This document shows positions 28,501 through 35,299 of a stretch of DNA of 64,000 nucleotides, one piece after another. Numbering within the stretch: the first letter of the stretch is position 1; each line of letters begins with the position of its first letter. Source of the DNA: Apricaphanius iberus (lineage: Eukaryota > Chordata > Actinopteri > Cyprinodontiformes > Aphaniidae); assembly GCA_028564705.1 (NCBI GenBank), contig JAPXFQ010000494.1, positions 1,860,001-1,924,000 on the forward strand. The letters are read 5' to 3'. The notes under the pieces were generated by a model that saw only the letters and a list, made by a program, of their open reading frames with translations, made no database searches and was not told the origin of the DNA. Position numbers and translations under genes: made by a program.

Positions 28501-31500
28501 CTCTGCGTGTGTAGTGAGCAGAAAAAAAAACAACAATCTGCATTAATGACTTCACACCAGTTAAGCCTTGGTTGACAATCTAACATACAGTAGCTAACCA
28601 ACGCTGCAGCTGCAAGATAACTGGAACTAATAAGTTGGAACCAGGGAATTATGTAAAGGTTCTGTCTCAAACCCTTTGCACACCCATCACTGTGTTAATA
28701 AAGAAAGAATTCCTCCATTATTCAGAAAAGTTCAAGTCAAAAATAATTTATTGATCCCATAGAGAAGTTAAGTGTTGTTGCAGCTCATACTATTTAACTC
28801 TTCAAATAGTAGTTGTGGAGCCTGATGGCTTTGGGCAGCAAAGATCTCCTGTAGCAGTCTGTGTCGCAGATTAACTGTAAAACCCCAATTGAAGAAACTT
28901 TGATGTTGTAGGATAGAACCATGACGAGGATTCTCAGGGTCAACAAAAATTGATATGAAATGGTCAGCTTTACATACAGAAAATGCTAACCAGTTAGTTT
29001 TTCTTTAGAAACTGGCTATAAGATTAAAAGGTCAAAATGGACACAGGTAGATAGGATAGTGGAATTCAAAGCAAAAGTTCCTTGCATCTCTACTGCATTT
29101 CCTCAAAAAACGTTTTTTCCTTTATTTACACTGAATATTTTATTTTTTCTATCATGTTTAGGGATGTTAGTCATGATTGATCACAGTTAACCTTTGATTA
29201 AGATTAAAATGTTTAATGATGCATCTCAGCAACCTCTAATAAAGATTTTTAACAGATATATATCAAGTGGAGTACTGCAGCAAAAGCTGTCATGCTCTGC
29301 TCGAGAAAGTACATCTTTTGGGCTTGTTTTTGGTACTCAGACACCAATTCTAAGTACCACACTGCCAAACAGGACAGGTTAAAAAAAGCTTAATCATTTA
29401 ACAGCCCTATTGTATACATAATACAATTATCTAAAATTACTCAGCTTAATTGCACTCTCCCTTTGACTTCCATTCTTCTTTTGTTTTTGTTTGCCATTGC
29501 ACTACTTGGACCAATCCACCAAGGGCCTACCACCTTGTTTTACAAGGATACTTTAAAACGCTTGTTTTTAGTTGGACTTTGAATACCGGCCAGCTCCTGG
29601 ACAGAAAAATTGAGTAAAAGAAAGCTTAAAAAAATATATTTTTGTCACTTGCAATTTTTTTAAAGAAAACGCAGGCAGAAAAAAGAATCGATAAAATTGG
29701 AAAGCGTTTTTGATATGGAAAAAAAATCGGAGATTTCCTTTTTAAGCAATATCGTCCATCCCTTGTATCCAGCACACCTATCAATAACTAACACCACTGT
29801 TGTTCTGTCAACTTGTGGTTCTTTTTTAATTTACAAACACCAAATTTCCCATTGATATTGTGATTCTTTGTAGTGGGCATCATTATAATCACAAAATATT
29901 TCAAATGAAGGTGAGCTGCGTCATGCAGTGGGATTCTTTCCTTTAGCTGGATTCAGTCGATGGGAAGATGGAGAGAGCTAAATACGGGATAGTTCCTAAA
30001 GAGACTTGTGTCACAGCTTCATCTTCCAGGTAAAAGAAACTTACAGTAGCAGTCAGAGTAACGATGGACTGGTTTAGATTGAAGTCTTTTAAGGTGTTAA
30101 AATGGTCCAGTCAAAGCCCAGATCAAAAATGGTAAACGGCACTAAGAGCTGAAACATAAGATTCTCTCTCCACTTGCTCATACTGAGCTTCAGAAAAAAT
30201 GTGTGTTTCTCAGACACACCACTCCCTCCCATAAAACTCACTGAAACATGTGGTCATAAAGTGACAAAATGTCTAAATATTTTTAAATTATACCATAATG
30301 TTAAATGCATCAATGCTTTGAAGATATATGAAAAAGGTAAGCGGGTCAAAGTTGTTGAAAGAATGCTCACATGTTTGGGGTGAATAGTGTAATTAAGAAA
30401 GAAGCTTTGGGTTCAGCAGTGACGTAACTAAGGGGCAAGGGATTAGAAAATGTGAGAAAAGCTAAGAATTTAATGGAAATATTTAGTTTCCAGATGTATT
30501 GAGAGTTTACAGCTTTCATGCCATTCATCAAAGATTTGATAAAGTTACCTTCTGCCTAAATAGGCAAATCTTGGTAAAGAAAACTCTTAGAAAAGGTTGT
30601 TATCTCTAACAAACATCCATTAAATGCATTTAATAAACAGATGGGGAGATACGTATTTATTCTCTTTGTGTTGTTGCTTCTAGTTAGTAGGAACTCACAG
30701 TACATGATATTTTTAGGACACGTTGCTTGTTTATAATGACAGTAGTGTCCTGGATGACAAGGCTTTATAAAGAGCTGTGCGGGGTTTCCTGTTCTGCGTT
30801 TTAGTTTTCAATAAAAGCTAAAGTATCAAGTCTTTGTTTGCAGGCGGAGGTTTTCCTTTTGTGCTCCAAATGGGAGTGGCAACAGGAAGTTTCCTCTAAA
30901 CAAAATGAAGGCAGTGCAAATAATAAAGCTCCAGTCAGCTCAGATGCTTATAATTAGAGCTGCGCTCGCCTGGTTTCAGAGCGGGAGATAAGAGGTTTGA
31001 TCGCACCAAGGTTAGGCTCGTGCTGCAGGGTCACCGTGTAACCAGGTGAAAGACAAACTGAAAACCTGCCATGCTTATTTGTTTTACATCAACATACCAG
31101 CGCTCTGGCTGAACGGGGGACAACTTGTGTTAATACTGGGACAACAGATGAACATTACATTGTGATGATGTCATTTGGTCCCTACTAACAGTCCAGTTCT
31201 CCTCAGATTAACAAAAGGGGTCCTAAATAGGGGCTTACTGGAAAAATTAACAGTCTGATTTAGATTTTCAGAGCTGTGGTCCTGGATGGATTAAAAATTA
31301 ACAGAGAGGTCAGAGGTCAGGGGCCTTTGCTGCCTTGGCATGCCGAGTAGACGTTCGCCTCCTCGCTGGGCAGGATCAGACAGACAGACAGGCCGCTGGT
31401 TTCTCTACAGCACAAAGCAGCCAGTGATATTATGTTTTATATTTTCTCCTTCCTACTTTCTGACTCACCGAGGTCAAATCAACCCAAAACTGATAAAGAC

Positions 31501-33129
31501 TGGATGTGTCGTCTCCCTCAAGCCTCATTCTAGCAGCTAAATGCAACTCTGATCTCTGAAAAGTTACAAATAAACGCAAAATAGAAGGTTTATGCAATGG
31601 AAAACCACGTTCTCATAAAATTTTCTTCTGCATAGGCAGAAACAGTTGTCATGCATCTGATTTAAAGAAAACAAAACTGGCTGTATTGTCCGGATTGCTA
31701 TTTTTACAATTTTTGTCCACTATTTATTTATTTTTTCCAGTAGGATCTAAATAAATAACAATAAATTGGAAAATATAATTAAATACTGCTATTATATGTA
31801 TTAAAGAGATAAGAAACAAAGTATTTTATGCTACTTGTATCCTTAAGATGCCCATCTTAAAATGTGTATGTTTTAAGGGCAGTATTTTATATTCATTGAA
31901 TGTAAAAAACACAAAAATGAAGTTGTAAATTATTTTATCCTCCCTTTTATTGTTACAGCACATAAACACCTCAAAATACTGTGAAATATTATAAGCAAAT
32001 ATTGACAACCCTAATCAAACACTATGCCGTACAGAAAATAAACCTGGGTTACTGCCACGTATAATTAACATAAATACAAATCATTGACTTAAAATCTAAG
32101 CCATGAATAAAGTTTTGATGTTGGTGAATCAAATGGCAATTTCCTGGGGTAAATAATGTCTTTCCTCTATTTACATTAGAATATAAAAACGGTCAGATTC
32201 TTTAAAAATTTTGTTTGAAGGAATATTTATTATCTTAAATTATGATTTTTTTTATGTCTCCATTTATAGATAAGTAAGTGAGGAAATATAAAAAAGGACA
32301 TATCCTTCCATTAGTTTTTAGCCCTGAACAAGGAGCAACCAGGAGATTCAGGCTCTAGGTTCAAGGCTATGAGCAGCAGTGTGTTTGGTTAACAGCTGAC
32401 ATAAATACAAGTTAGTGTATTGCTTGGTTGATAAATAAACTGATATCTAAAGTATTTTTTATTGGTGGTGGTCATCATTTATAAATAGTAATAATTGATC
32501 TTTCTTTATCAGTTTCATTTGTAGATTTTATGTCCACCATGTTGGGGATATTCAAAAAAGAAGTGTAGCTTTGTGACTAAAATCGCTGTGCCCATAAATG
32601 AGGTTGGTCATAGTTATTTGGGTTGATAAGGCAATTTAACCTATCATCTTTGATAAATAGTTAACTGGCACAAACAAGGATCATAACCAATACCAAAAAA
32701 TTCAGAAAGCACATGTATGGCTGCGGCTGCACAACAGTCAAAGATCCACGAACCCAAAAACTAGTTTATGAAAAAAAATTCCAAAACACTAATTTAAATA
32801 GATGTTTGAACGAAACCAGTGACATGAAAGCAGTGAGACCTTTATCACTTAATTATACACAGTAACTGCACTTGATCTGATTTTTAAACTGTTATTTATT
32901 GATGCCGCCAATAAACACAGTGGAGAAAATAGCACAACAATGAAAAGTTCAACAACAAAATAATTGTTTACATGTTCTAATTACATTTACTATACTTCCA
33001 AATTCCTAATTTGTCATAAAGGGAAATTAAATGATGTAGAAACTCATTGACATCATCATTTGCATCTATTGTTGTCGTGATAAATCCGGATCCTTATCAT
33101 TACAAGCTATTTTTGATGATAATATACAT

Positions 33130-33189
<60 letters not shown>

Positions 33190-33914
33190 TATTATATTAT
33201 CAACACAACATTAAATGTGTAACAGAGCATCAGGTACAATATATTACTTCATGTGTGTTTATTATGCAATCCAATGCCAAAACAAATACTTTAAGGGAGT
33301 GCATCCATTGCATTTAAGCCAGACGTTTATCAACTAAGACAGCTGTTTCTTTACTCCATGAACTTGACTGGTTAAGTTGTTTTTAAGAGTAAAAATCCAC
33401 CCAGCCGTTTACATTTCAAACTACAGACCCTGACAAAGTGTTTTAAATATGTTCAGGTTAGATCTGCTCTACATCCAAACCTGCTGCAGCTCAGGTACAG
33501 ATTTATGAGCCACTCCTGACTTCACCTGGGGCGTCAGACATCATGACTCAAGAAAGAGATGTCCTGACTTTATGAAACACGCCAACAACCGGAATAAAAA
33601 AAAAAACAGTTAATAAGAAACAGTGCGTTTTTTTCTAACATGGGGAAAAAAGGGGATTTCTCCACACAATAGCCAGGTGAAGGTGGGACAAAGTTCCGCT
33701 TGGACTGTTTTCTCTTCTGGACATTTCTCAGCACAGGTTAAATTCACGTAGTGGTTACGACCAAAGTGGACATGGGATATTTAAGAGGAGCCCTTAAGTA
33801 AACTTATTGTTAAAAAATGTGCTGTACAGACATTTAACTAAGTTAAAAATGAGGAAAACCAGCAGAACTTACCGAGCGGTTCGACCGTCGCTTCTTCGAG
33901 CCGCGCAGGAACAT
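923..33914 (-). CDS. prickle3: prickle3, planar cell polarity PET-LIM protein (3' end outside window)
   Basis: Seven coding exons join in frame: 33914-33873, 20677-20598, 3248-3065, 2855-2742, 2316-2179, 1813-1610 and 1109-923. Together they give 316 codons plus one base. Every junction has GT and AG and the phases agree. The protein starts [10 protein letters not shown] and continues with [11 protein letters not shown], both close to vertebrate PRICKLE3. Next come the PET domain ([19 protein letters not shown], then [11 protein letters not shown] and [12 protein letters not shown]), LIM1 (residues about 183-248, with [14 protein letters not shown] and YCGRHH) and LIM2 (from RCQACDE, with [11 protein letters not shown]). 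LIM3 and the C-terminal tail must lie beyond the left edge. Prickle proteins are cytoplasmic, peripheral-membrane factors that antagonise Dishevelled in Frizzled/Vangl planar polarity. The residues that identify paralogue 3 are in the first two exons, and the neighbours plp2 and syp support the call. Introns 1 and 2 are very large (13.2 and 17.3 kb) and full of transposons. Confidence 0.92.
1610..1813 (-). CDS. prickle3: prickle3 coding exon 6 (LIM1)
   Basis: The acceptor TTTTTCCAG lies before 1813 and the donor GTTACT starts at 1609. The 68 codons run from [18 protein letters not shown] through [29 protein letters not shown] and [11 protein letters not shown]. They complete LIM1 and give the first Cys pair of LIM2. 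Confidence 0.95.
2142..2172. repeat. (TA)n microsatellite
   Basis: A run of alternating T and A within prickle3 intron 5, starting only a few bases past the exon 5 donor. Confidence 0.9.
2179..2316 (-). CDS. prickle3: prickle3 coding exon 5 (PET end, LIM1 start)
   Basis: The acceptor TTGCAG lies before 2316 and the donor GTATGG starts at 2178. The 46 codons include [28 protein letters not shown] and TMTGAICQQ, ending inside the first zinc-binding pair of LIM1. A (TA)n tract sits in the intron a few bases after the donor, at about 2142-2172. Confidence 0.95.
2742..2855 (-). CDS. prickle3: prickle3 coding exon 4 (PET domain)
   Basis: The acceptor is CAG before 2855 and the donor GTAAC starts at 2741. 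The exon has exactly 38 codons, including [16 protein letters not shown] and [17 protein letters not shown]. It is the central PET segment shared by Prickle and Testin proteins. The exon is phase 0 on both sides. Confidence 0.95.
3065..3248 (-). CDS. prickle3: prickle3 coding exon 3 (PET domain)
   Basis: The acceptor CACAG lies directly before 3248 and the donor GTGAGA starts at 3064. The exon is 184 bases and, with the two bases from exon 2, ends in phase 0. It encodes [30 protein letters not shown] and [11 protein letters not shown], the most conserved part of the Prickle PET domain. Confidence 0.95.
3717..4264 (-). mobile_element. Tc1-like transposon fragment interrupted by a hAT
   Basis: The text around 3720-3760 (cacagcatcatgcaaccacc) and 4120-4260 (ACACAGGTGGACTCTAATTT, then a 'ggggtctgaatacaga' block) resembles the non-coding strand and 3' flank of the common fish Tc1-like elements. 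The rest of the same copy appears to resume at 7166 after the hAT insertion. It is heavily decayed and no transposase frame is open. Assignment is from recall of the family. Confidence 0.6.
4629..4797 (+). pseudogene. BED-type zinc finger exon remnant of the hAT transposase
   Basis: The frame opens [10 protein letters not shown], hits a stop soon after SFCL and resumes in another frame as [24 protein letters not shown] and LKRHLQTVH. The final His pair of the finger is intact. The first Cys of the C-x2-C pair is replaced by Tyr. A splice donor follows at 4798. BED fingers are the DNA-binding heads of many hAT transposases. Confidence 0.7.
5127..5170. repeat. (TA)n(TG)n microsatellite
   Basis: An alternating TA run to 5160 is followed by TG repeats, inside the hAT element. 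Confidence 0.9.
5878..6056 (+). pseudogene. THAP-like zinc finger remnant inside the hAT
   Basis: Reading plus-strand frames gives [16 protein letters not shown], then after a one-base frame change [16 protein letters not shown], and then a stop. This order (C-x2-4-C, NRRKRG, an aromatic residue with FPAD, and RLW) matches the start of a THAP domain. THAP fingers head P-element and Kolobok transposases and THAP proteins. The segment is followed by a donor-like CAG|GTATTT at about 6050. It is broken by a frameshift and a stop. Whether it belongs to the hAT or to a nested second element is unclear. Confidence 0.5.
6667..6790 (+). repeat. internal duplication partner of 6080-6215
   Basis: Two segments inside the hAT share the blocks CTGAACTGGCGGCGG, GGTCATAT, GGAGTTT and CCCGTAG, and then AACGGTC with GGGAGCT/GGAAGCT. 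The copies are at about 6115-6215 and 6698-6790. They point to a segmental duplication or two nested copies of one element end. Confidence 0.65.
7166..9200. other. prickle3 intron 2, Tc1-like remnant then unassigned sequence
   Basis: The first roughly 80 bases continue the Tc1-like copy interrupted at 4264. From about 7260 to 9200 I see no gene, clear repeat boundary or conserved motif. Open frames of 63-123 codons here have no recognisable domain. Confidence 0.5.
9205..9620 (+). repeat. dispersed repeat, copy A (family unknown)
   Basis: This copy aligns by eye with 23650-24065. Shared blocks include AGTCTCCA.TGTGGCAG, GATTCAGCCT, CTCATGACAA, AGTAGTT.TCTGTTCAGCTT and GTCAAAATGA, with TCTAGCA.[AG]ACCTCTGA near the end. 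No open frame or terminal repeat was identified. Confidence 0.7.
9887..10318. mobile_element. TTAA-flanked non-autonomous DNA transposon (MITE)
   Basis: TTAA occurs at 9887-9890 and 10315-10318. The inner ends are inverted copies: AAACCCACTCC on the left, and GGAGTGGGTCT on the right, which reads AGACCCACTCC on the opposite strand. TTAA target sites suggest a piggyBac or Kolobok type. No transposase is encoded. Confidence 0.72.
10319..12580. other. prickle3 intron 2, no gene seen
   Basis: AT-rich intronic sequence with a short poly-A run at about 10932. Nothing was recognised as coding, RNA or a bounded transposon. Confidence 0.45.
12590..13030 (+). promoter_or_regulatory. candidate regulatory block with CCAAT and TATA motifs
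   Basis: This stretch is richer in GC and less repetitive than its AT-rich surroundings. It ends with two inverted CCAAT boxes (ATTGG at 12972 and 12994) upstream of TATAAAA at 13017-13023. The spacing is plausible for a plus-strand promoter, but no transcript or open frame of note follows. It could equally be an intronic enhancer or chance. Conservation was not tested. Confidence 0.3.
13435..13815. repeat. degenerate hAT-like repeat
   Basis: GGTATCAACAATT...AGAATTGATTCGATTC at the left and TAAAAATTGATTCAGAATC at the right form imperfect inverted ends, with AGAATCGATTATC internally. This pattern is common in non-autonomous hAT copies of fish. No target duplication was confirmed. Confidence 0.45.
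13905..15045 (-). mobile_element. Tc1-like transposon, decayed and deleted copy
   Basis: The ends carry CAGACCAACACAAAATACT on the left and GTATGAATACTTTTGTGATG on the right, as in a widespread fish Tc1-like family. Between them, blocks such as GACTGGGCCATCCAATCACA, CATGATGCTGCCACCA, AAGGCCAGATTTGTGGAG and GCAGCTCCTCCAGAGTTAC are antisense to the transposase. The frame is destroyed. A short (TA)n lies at about 14903-14919. Confidence 0.75.
15050..16361. other. prickle3 intron 2, no gene seen
   Basis: AT-rich intronic DNA. No coding frame, RNA gene or transposon boundary could be supported. Confidence 0.45.
16365..17140 (+). mobile_element. PIF/Harbinger transposon derivative with TTA target duplication
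   Basis: The ends are inverted repeats of about 38 bases: TGGTGCATTCAGACCAAGAG on the left, and the right end read backwards is TGGTACATTCAGACCAAGGA. TTA flanks both ends (16362-16364 and 17141-17143), the classic PIF/Harbinger target. The element is 776 bp, much shorter than autonomous members. It keeps the first transposase exon and has lost the catalytic DDE part. Confidence 0.92.
16518..16813 (+). pseudogene. Harbinger transposase first exon, N-terminal fragment
   Basis: An open frame starts [10 protein letters not shown] and encodes [31 protein letters not shown] and [16 protein letters not shown], ending [12 protein letters not shown] before a donor GTGAGT at 16814. These are typical N-terminal motifs of the HARBI1-like nuclease. 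No downstream exon with the DDE triad exists inside the element, so it cannot encode an active transposase. The exon itself has no stop or frameshift, which suggests a recent origin or a cis sequence requirement. Confidence 0.85.
17515..18362. mobile_element. non-autonomous Harbinger-type element with TAA duplication
   Basis: The left end is CGCTGTGCCCACACTGAACG and the right end, read backwards, is CGCTGTGTCCACACTGAACG, continuing as GATAGAAGCGACTA versus GATAGGAGCGACTA. TAA lies on both sides (17512-17514 and 18363-18365). A 25-base segment, CACTCTAGCCCCAGCTC.GCTGAAG, occurs twice (about 18116 and 18194). Frames inside (for example 17589-17918) resemble no transposase I know. Confidence 0.82.
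18366..18972. mobile_element. inverted-repeat element abutting the previous one
   Basis: Left: TTTCATTCACACCACACCTG and TTAGTCCG. Right, read backwards: GAGCGTTTTCACACCTGATAGTCCG. These are imperfect inverted ends of a fish repeat about 610 bp long. It begins directly after the TAA duplication of the preceding element. Its own target duplication was not resolved, and its superfamily is uncertain. Confidence 0.6.
19068..19260. repeat. hAT-like degenerate repeat fragment
   Basis: GGGGAAAAATATCAATTCAT, CAATTCAATATTGATTTATC and AATCGATTCAGTCC recall the ends of non-autonomous hAT copies. This may be the left part of an element whose other part is at 19975-20320. Confidence 0.4.
19975..20320. repeat. 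dispersed repeat with GTGGATCAACTAG block, copy 1, ending in (CA)n
   Basis: It shares GTGGATCAACTAG, a TATAAAACTGG-like block, GTGTTTAGAATGCT and CAGTTTTTC with 22735-22885 and 22935-23300. It ends in a (CA)10 run at 20301-20320. Probably one non-autonomous transposon family. Confidence 0.6.
20598..20677 (-). CDS. prickle3: prickle3 coding exon 2
   Basis: The acceptor is GCAG at 20681-20678 and the donor GTATAA starts at 20597. The 80-base exon encodes [16 protein letters not shown] and [10 protein letters not shown], plus two bases of an Arg codon completed by exon 3. It forms the N-terminal part of the PET region, rich in Cys and Trp. It sits alone between introns of 13.2 and 17.3 kb. Confidence 0.92.
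20920..21800. other. prickle3 intron 1, no gene seen
   Basis: Mostly unique-looking sequence, moderately GC-rich around 21040-21300. No coding exon, RNA or transposon was supported. Confidence 0.4.
21815..22100. repeat. Tc1-like terminal fragment
   Basis: GTCACATTAAAACCACAAAC, TTTGATGTATTTTATCTGGA and CTTTGATACACAAAGATAAA resemble the end of the Tc1-like family seen at 13905 and 28050. Only an end fragment remains. Confidence 0.5.
22550..22600. repeat. (TA)n microsatellite
   Basis: Alternating TA interrupted by GCATA steps. The wider region, 22420-22610, is rich in ATGCA and CATATA. Confidence 0.9.
22735..22885. repeat. dispersed repeat, copy 2 of the GTGGATCAACTAG family
   Basis: Contains GTGGATCAACTAGTTCCAGT followed by AATAAAACTGG and an end block TATCGCCAGATAGCTGCGAA. 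It matches parts of 19975-20320 and 22935-23300. Confidence 0.6.
22935..23300. repeat. dispersed repeat, copy 3 of the GTGGATCAACTAG family
   Basis: Starts near GTACTGGGGATGTAAGAAAA and contains GTGGATCAACTAGGTCCAGT, GTGTTTAGAATGCTGGGA and CAATATATCACGGTA. It parallels copy 1 over about 350 bp. Confidence 0.6.
23650..24065 (+). repeat. dispersed repeat, copy B (family unknown)
   Basis: Partner of 9205-9620 in the same orientation, with shared blocks throughout (TGTGGCAG, GATTCAGCCT, CTCATGACAA, TCTGTTCAGCTTGTTTGGAT). No coding potential or terminal repeats were identified. Confidence 0.7.
25405..26480. mobile_element. possible intermediate insertion layer
   Basis: The Tc1 transposase reading breaks at about 25405 and resumes only after about 26480. 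The two break points carry GTTTCCAC on the left and, read backwards, GTTTCCAC on the right. This suggests that the 708-bp hAT sits inside another inserted element. No target duplication was confirmed. Confidence 0.4.
25509..26216. mobile_element. non-autonomous hAT, 708 bp, nested in the Tc1-like element
   Basis: The ends are TAGAGGGTGACA and TGTCACCCTCTA. A perfect 8-bp duplication GTTTCCAT lies at 25501-25508 and 26217-26224. The interior is unusual: repeated CGGGA and GGGATCGGGACGGG motifs near both ends, with CACGTGATCGGGA. It has no transposase. Confidence 0.92.
27715..28110 (+). mobile_element. Tc1-like transposon fragment
   Basis: Translation near 27740-27800 gives [17 protein letters not shown], recalling the middle of a Tc1 transposase, with [17 protein letters not shown] further on. 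The right end AAAATCCCAATAAAATGCAT then GTGAATATTTGTGCAAGGCC matches the end of the family. Decayed copy. Confidence 0.62.
28735..28880 (-). mobile_element. LINE 3' fragment
   Basis: TTTATTGATCCCATAGAGAA and GAGCCTGATGGCTTTGGGCA, with CTCCTGTAGCAGTCTGTG, recall the antisense 3' part of a common fish non-LTR retrotransposon, perhaps the same family as 50040-50590. Family assigned from recall only. Confidence 0.45.
28881..33128. other. prickle3 intron 1, no gene seen
   Basis: AT-rich intronic sequence. Open frames are short and have no domain. No clear transposon ends were found. Confidence 0.4.
33129..33186. repeat. (GT)n(TA)n microsatellite
   Basis: Short TG repeats followed by more than 20 TA units. 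Confidence 0.92.
33873..33914 (-). CDS. prickle3: prickle3 coding exon 1 (start codon)
   Basis: The ATG is at 33914-33912, followed by 14 codons ([14 protein letters not shown]) and the donor GTAAGT at 33872-33867. The exon ends in phase 0. This basic N-terminus is characteristic of PRICKLE3. The exon is too short to be found by ORF length alone and was recognised from the protein start and the perfect donor. Sequence to the right (33915 to about 34060) is likely 5' UTR and promoter; no TATA box is obvious. Confidence 0.87.
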
Positions 33915-34372
33915 GTCGGCTTGGATGTTAAAAGACACTTTCCAGGTGAAAAAATAGATGGAAAGGTGAAATAAGAAGGACGTCTAACAAGTGAAAAATT
34001 GAAAGAGTCTACGATGAACTACATGCTGCTCCCCTGTGAAACACCCCGGACTCCTCATCCCAGTCTTTACTACTTTGGCTTCGGATCAGAAGTAAAAAGT
34101 TAATTTCACTGAAAACAATCAAACCTGTTCCGGTATAACTTCAAAATAAAACAAACACGAAAACACTGTTTTTTATGCTTTGGACGGAAACAAAATAAAA
34201 GCAACCATACATAACATAAAGGTACATCCCATCTAATTAATCGAAAATATTATGCATTTCTTTAGCGTGAACCATGTATATTATAAATAGATCTCACACA
34301 CAGAGTGACATATTTCAAGTGGGTTTTTTTCTGTTAATTTTGACAATAACTATTGAAACTTTACACTGAATT

Positions 34373-35240
34373 TCACGCAACTTTCATTCTGTACCGCTTC
34401 TCATAGTAATTCTGGGACCCATCCAGCTTGAGCAAAGAGACCCAGACCTTCCTCTCCCCAGCAACTTGAGCCAGCTCCTTGAGAGGAATCCCAAGGCGTT
34501 CCCAGGCCAGTCGAGAGGCATAGTCCCTCCAGCGTGTCCTGGGTCTTTCATTGGGCCTCCTTCCAGTGGGACATAAGCACCTCACCAGGGCGGCGTCCAT
34601 GAGGCATCCTTACCAGATGCCCTAGCCACCTCAACTGGCTCCTCTCGATGTGGAGGAGCACTCCCAGATGACTGAGCATCTCAACCTATCTCTAAGGAAG
34701 AGCCCATACATCCTGCAGATTACACTCATTTCAGTCGCTTGTATCCGTGATCCCGTTCTTTTGGTCACTACCCAGTTCGTGAACGTAGATGAGGGTAGGA
34801 ACGAAGACCAACTAGTAAATTGAGAGATTCTTCTTGTGGCTCAGCTCTCTCTTCACCACAACAGGCCACTACAGCATCTGCATAACTGCTGTTGTTTTAC
34901 CAATCCGCCTATCGAGCTCCCGCTCCCATTTCTACCTCATTCATGAACAATACTCCCGGATACTTGAACTCCTCCACTTGGTGCAAGACCTCGTCCTCAA
35001 TAATGTAGAGAAGTCGGTCTACTCTGAGCTCCTCATAAAAACGAAGATCAACTGAGCAATAAATTAAGTCTTTTGCCTTGCAGCAGAGCTCCTTCATCAT
35101 GAAAGACCACAGAAGTGTATGCAATGCATGCAGCAGACGAGGCCCCCATCCATCCACCTCCTGCTCTGTCCTACCATAACTCTGCAAACTTAACCCCAAC
35201 ATACTTGTAACAGATTTGGATGTAGCCATCCACCCTTTTC
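34373..35240 (-). mobile_element. non-LTR retrotransposon (LINE), C-terminal reverse transcriptase fragment
   Basis: The minus-strand translation gives, in order, LHQVEEFKYPGVLF (35010-34960), HIERSQLRWLGHLVRMPHG (about 34655-34600) and RPRTRWRDYASRLAWERLGI with VAGERKVWVSLL (34560-34430). This is the standard end of a fish LINE ORF2 after the catalytic palm. Frameshifts and stops separate the pieces. The superfamily (RTE- or CR1-like) is not settled. Confidence 0.8.
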
Positions 35241-35299
35241 CAGTGGAGAACCAAAGGGCTCCATCTTCACAGTGACAGCAATAGGTGTTGATGTTACTT

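Noticed and set aside
34373..34600. 75-codon frame as an independent gene
   Set aside because: Its sequence is the well-known C-terminal end of a fish LINE ORF2, with further fragments of the same protein upstream.
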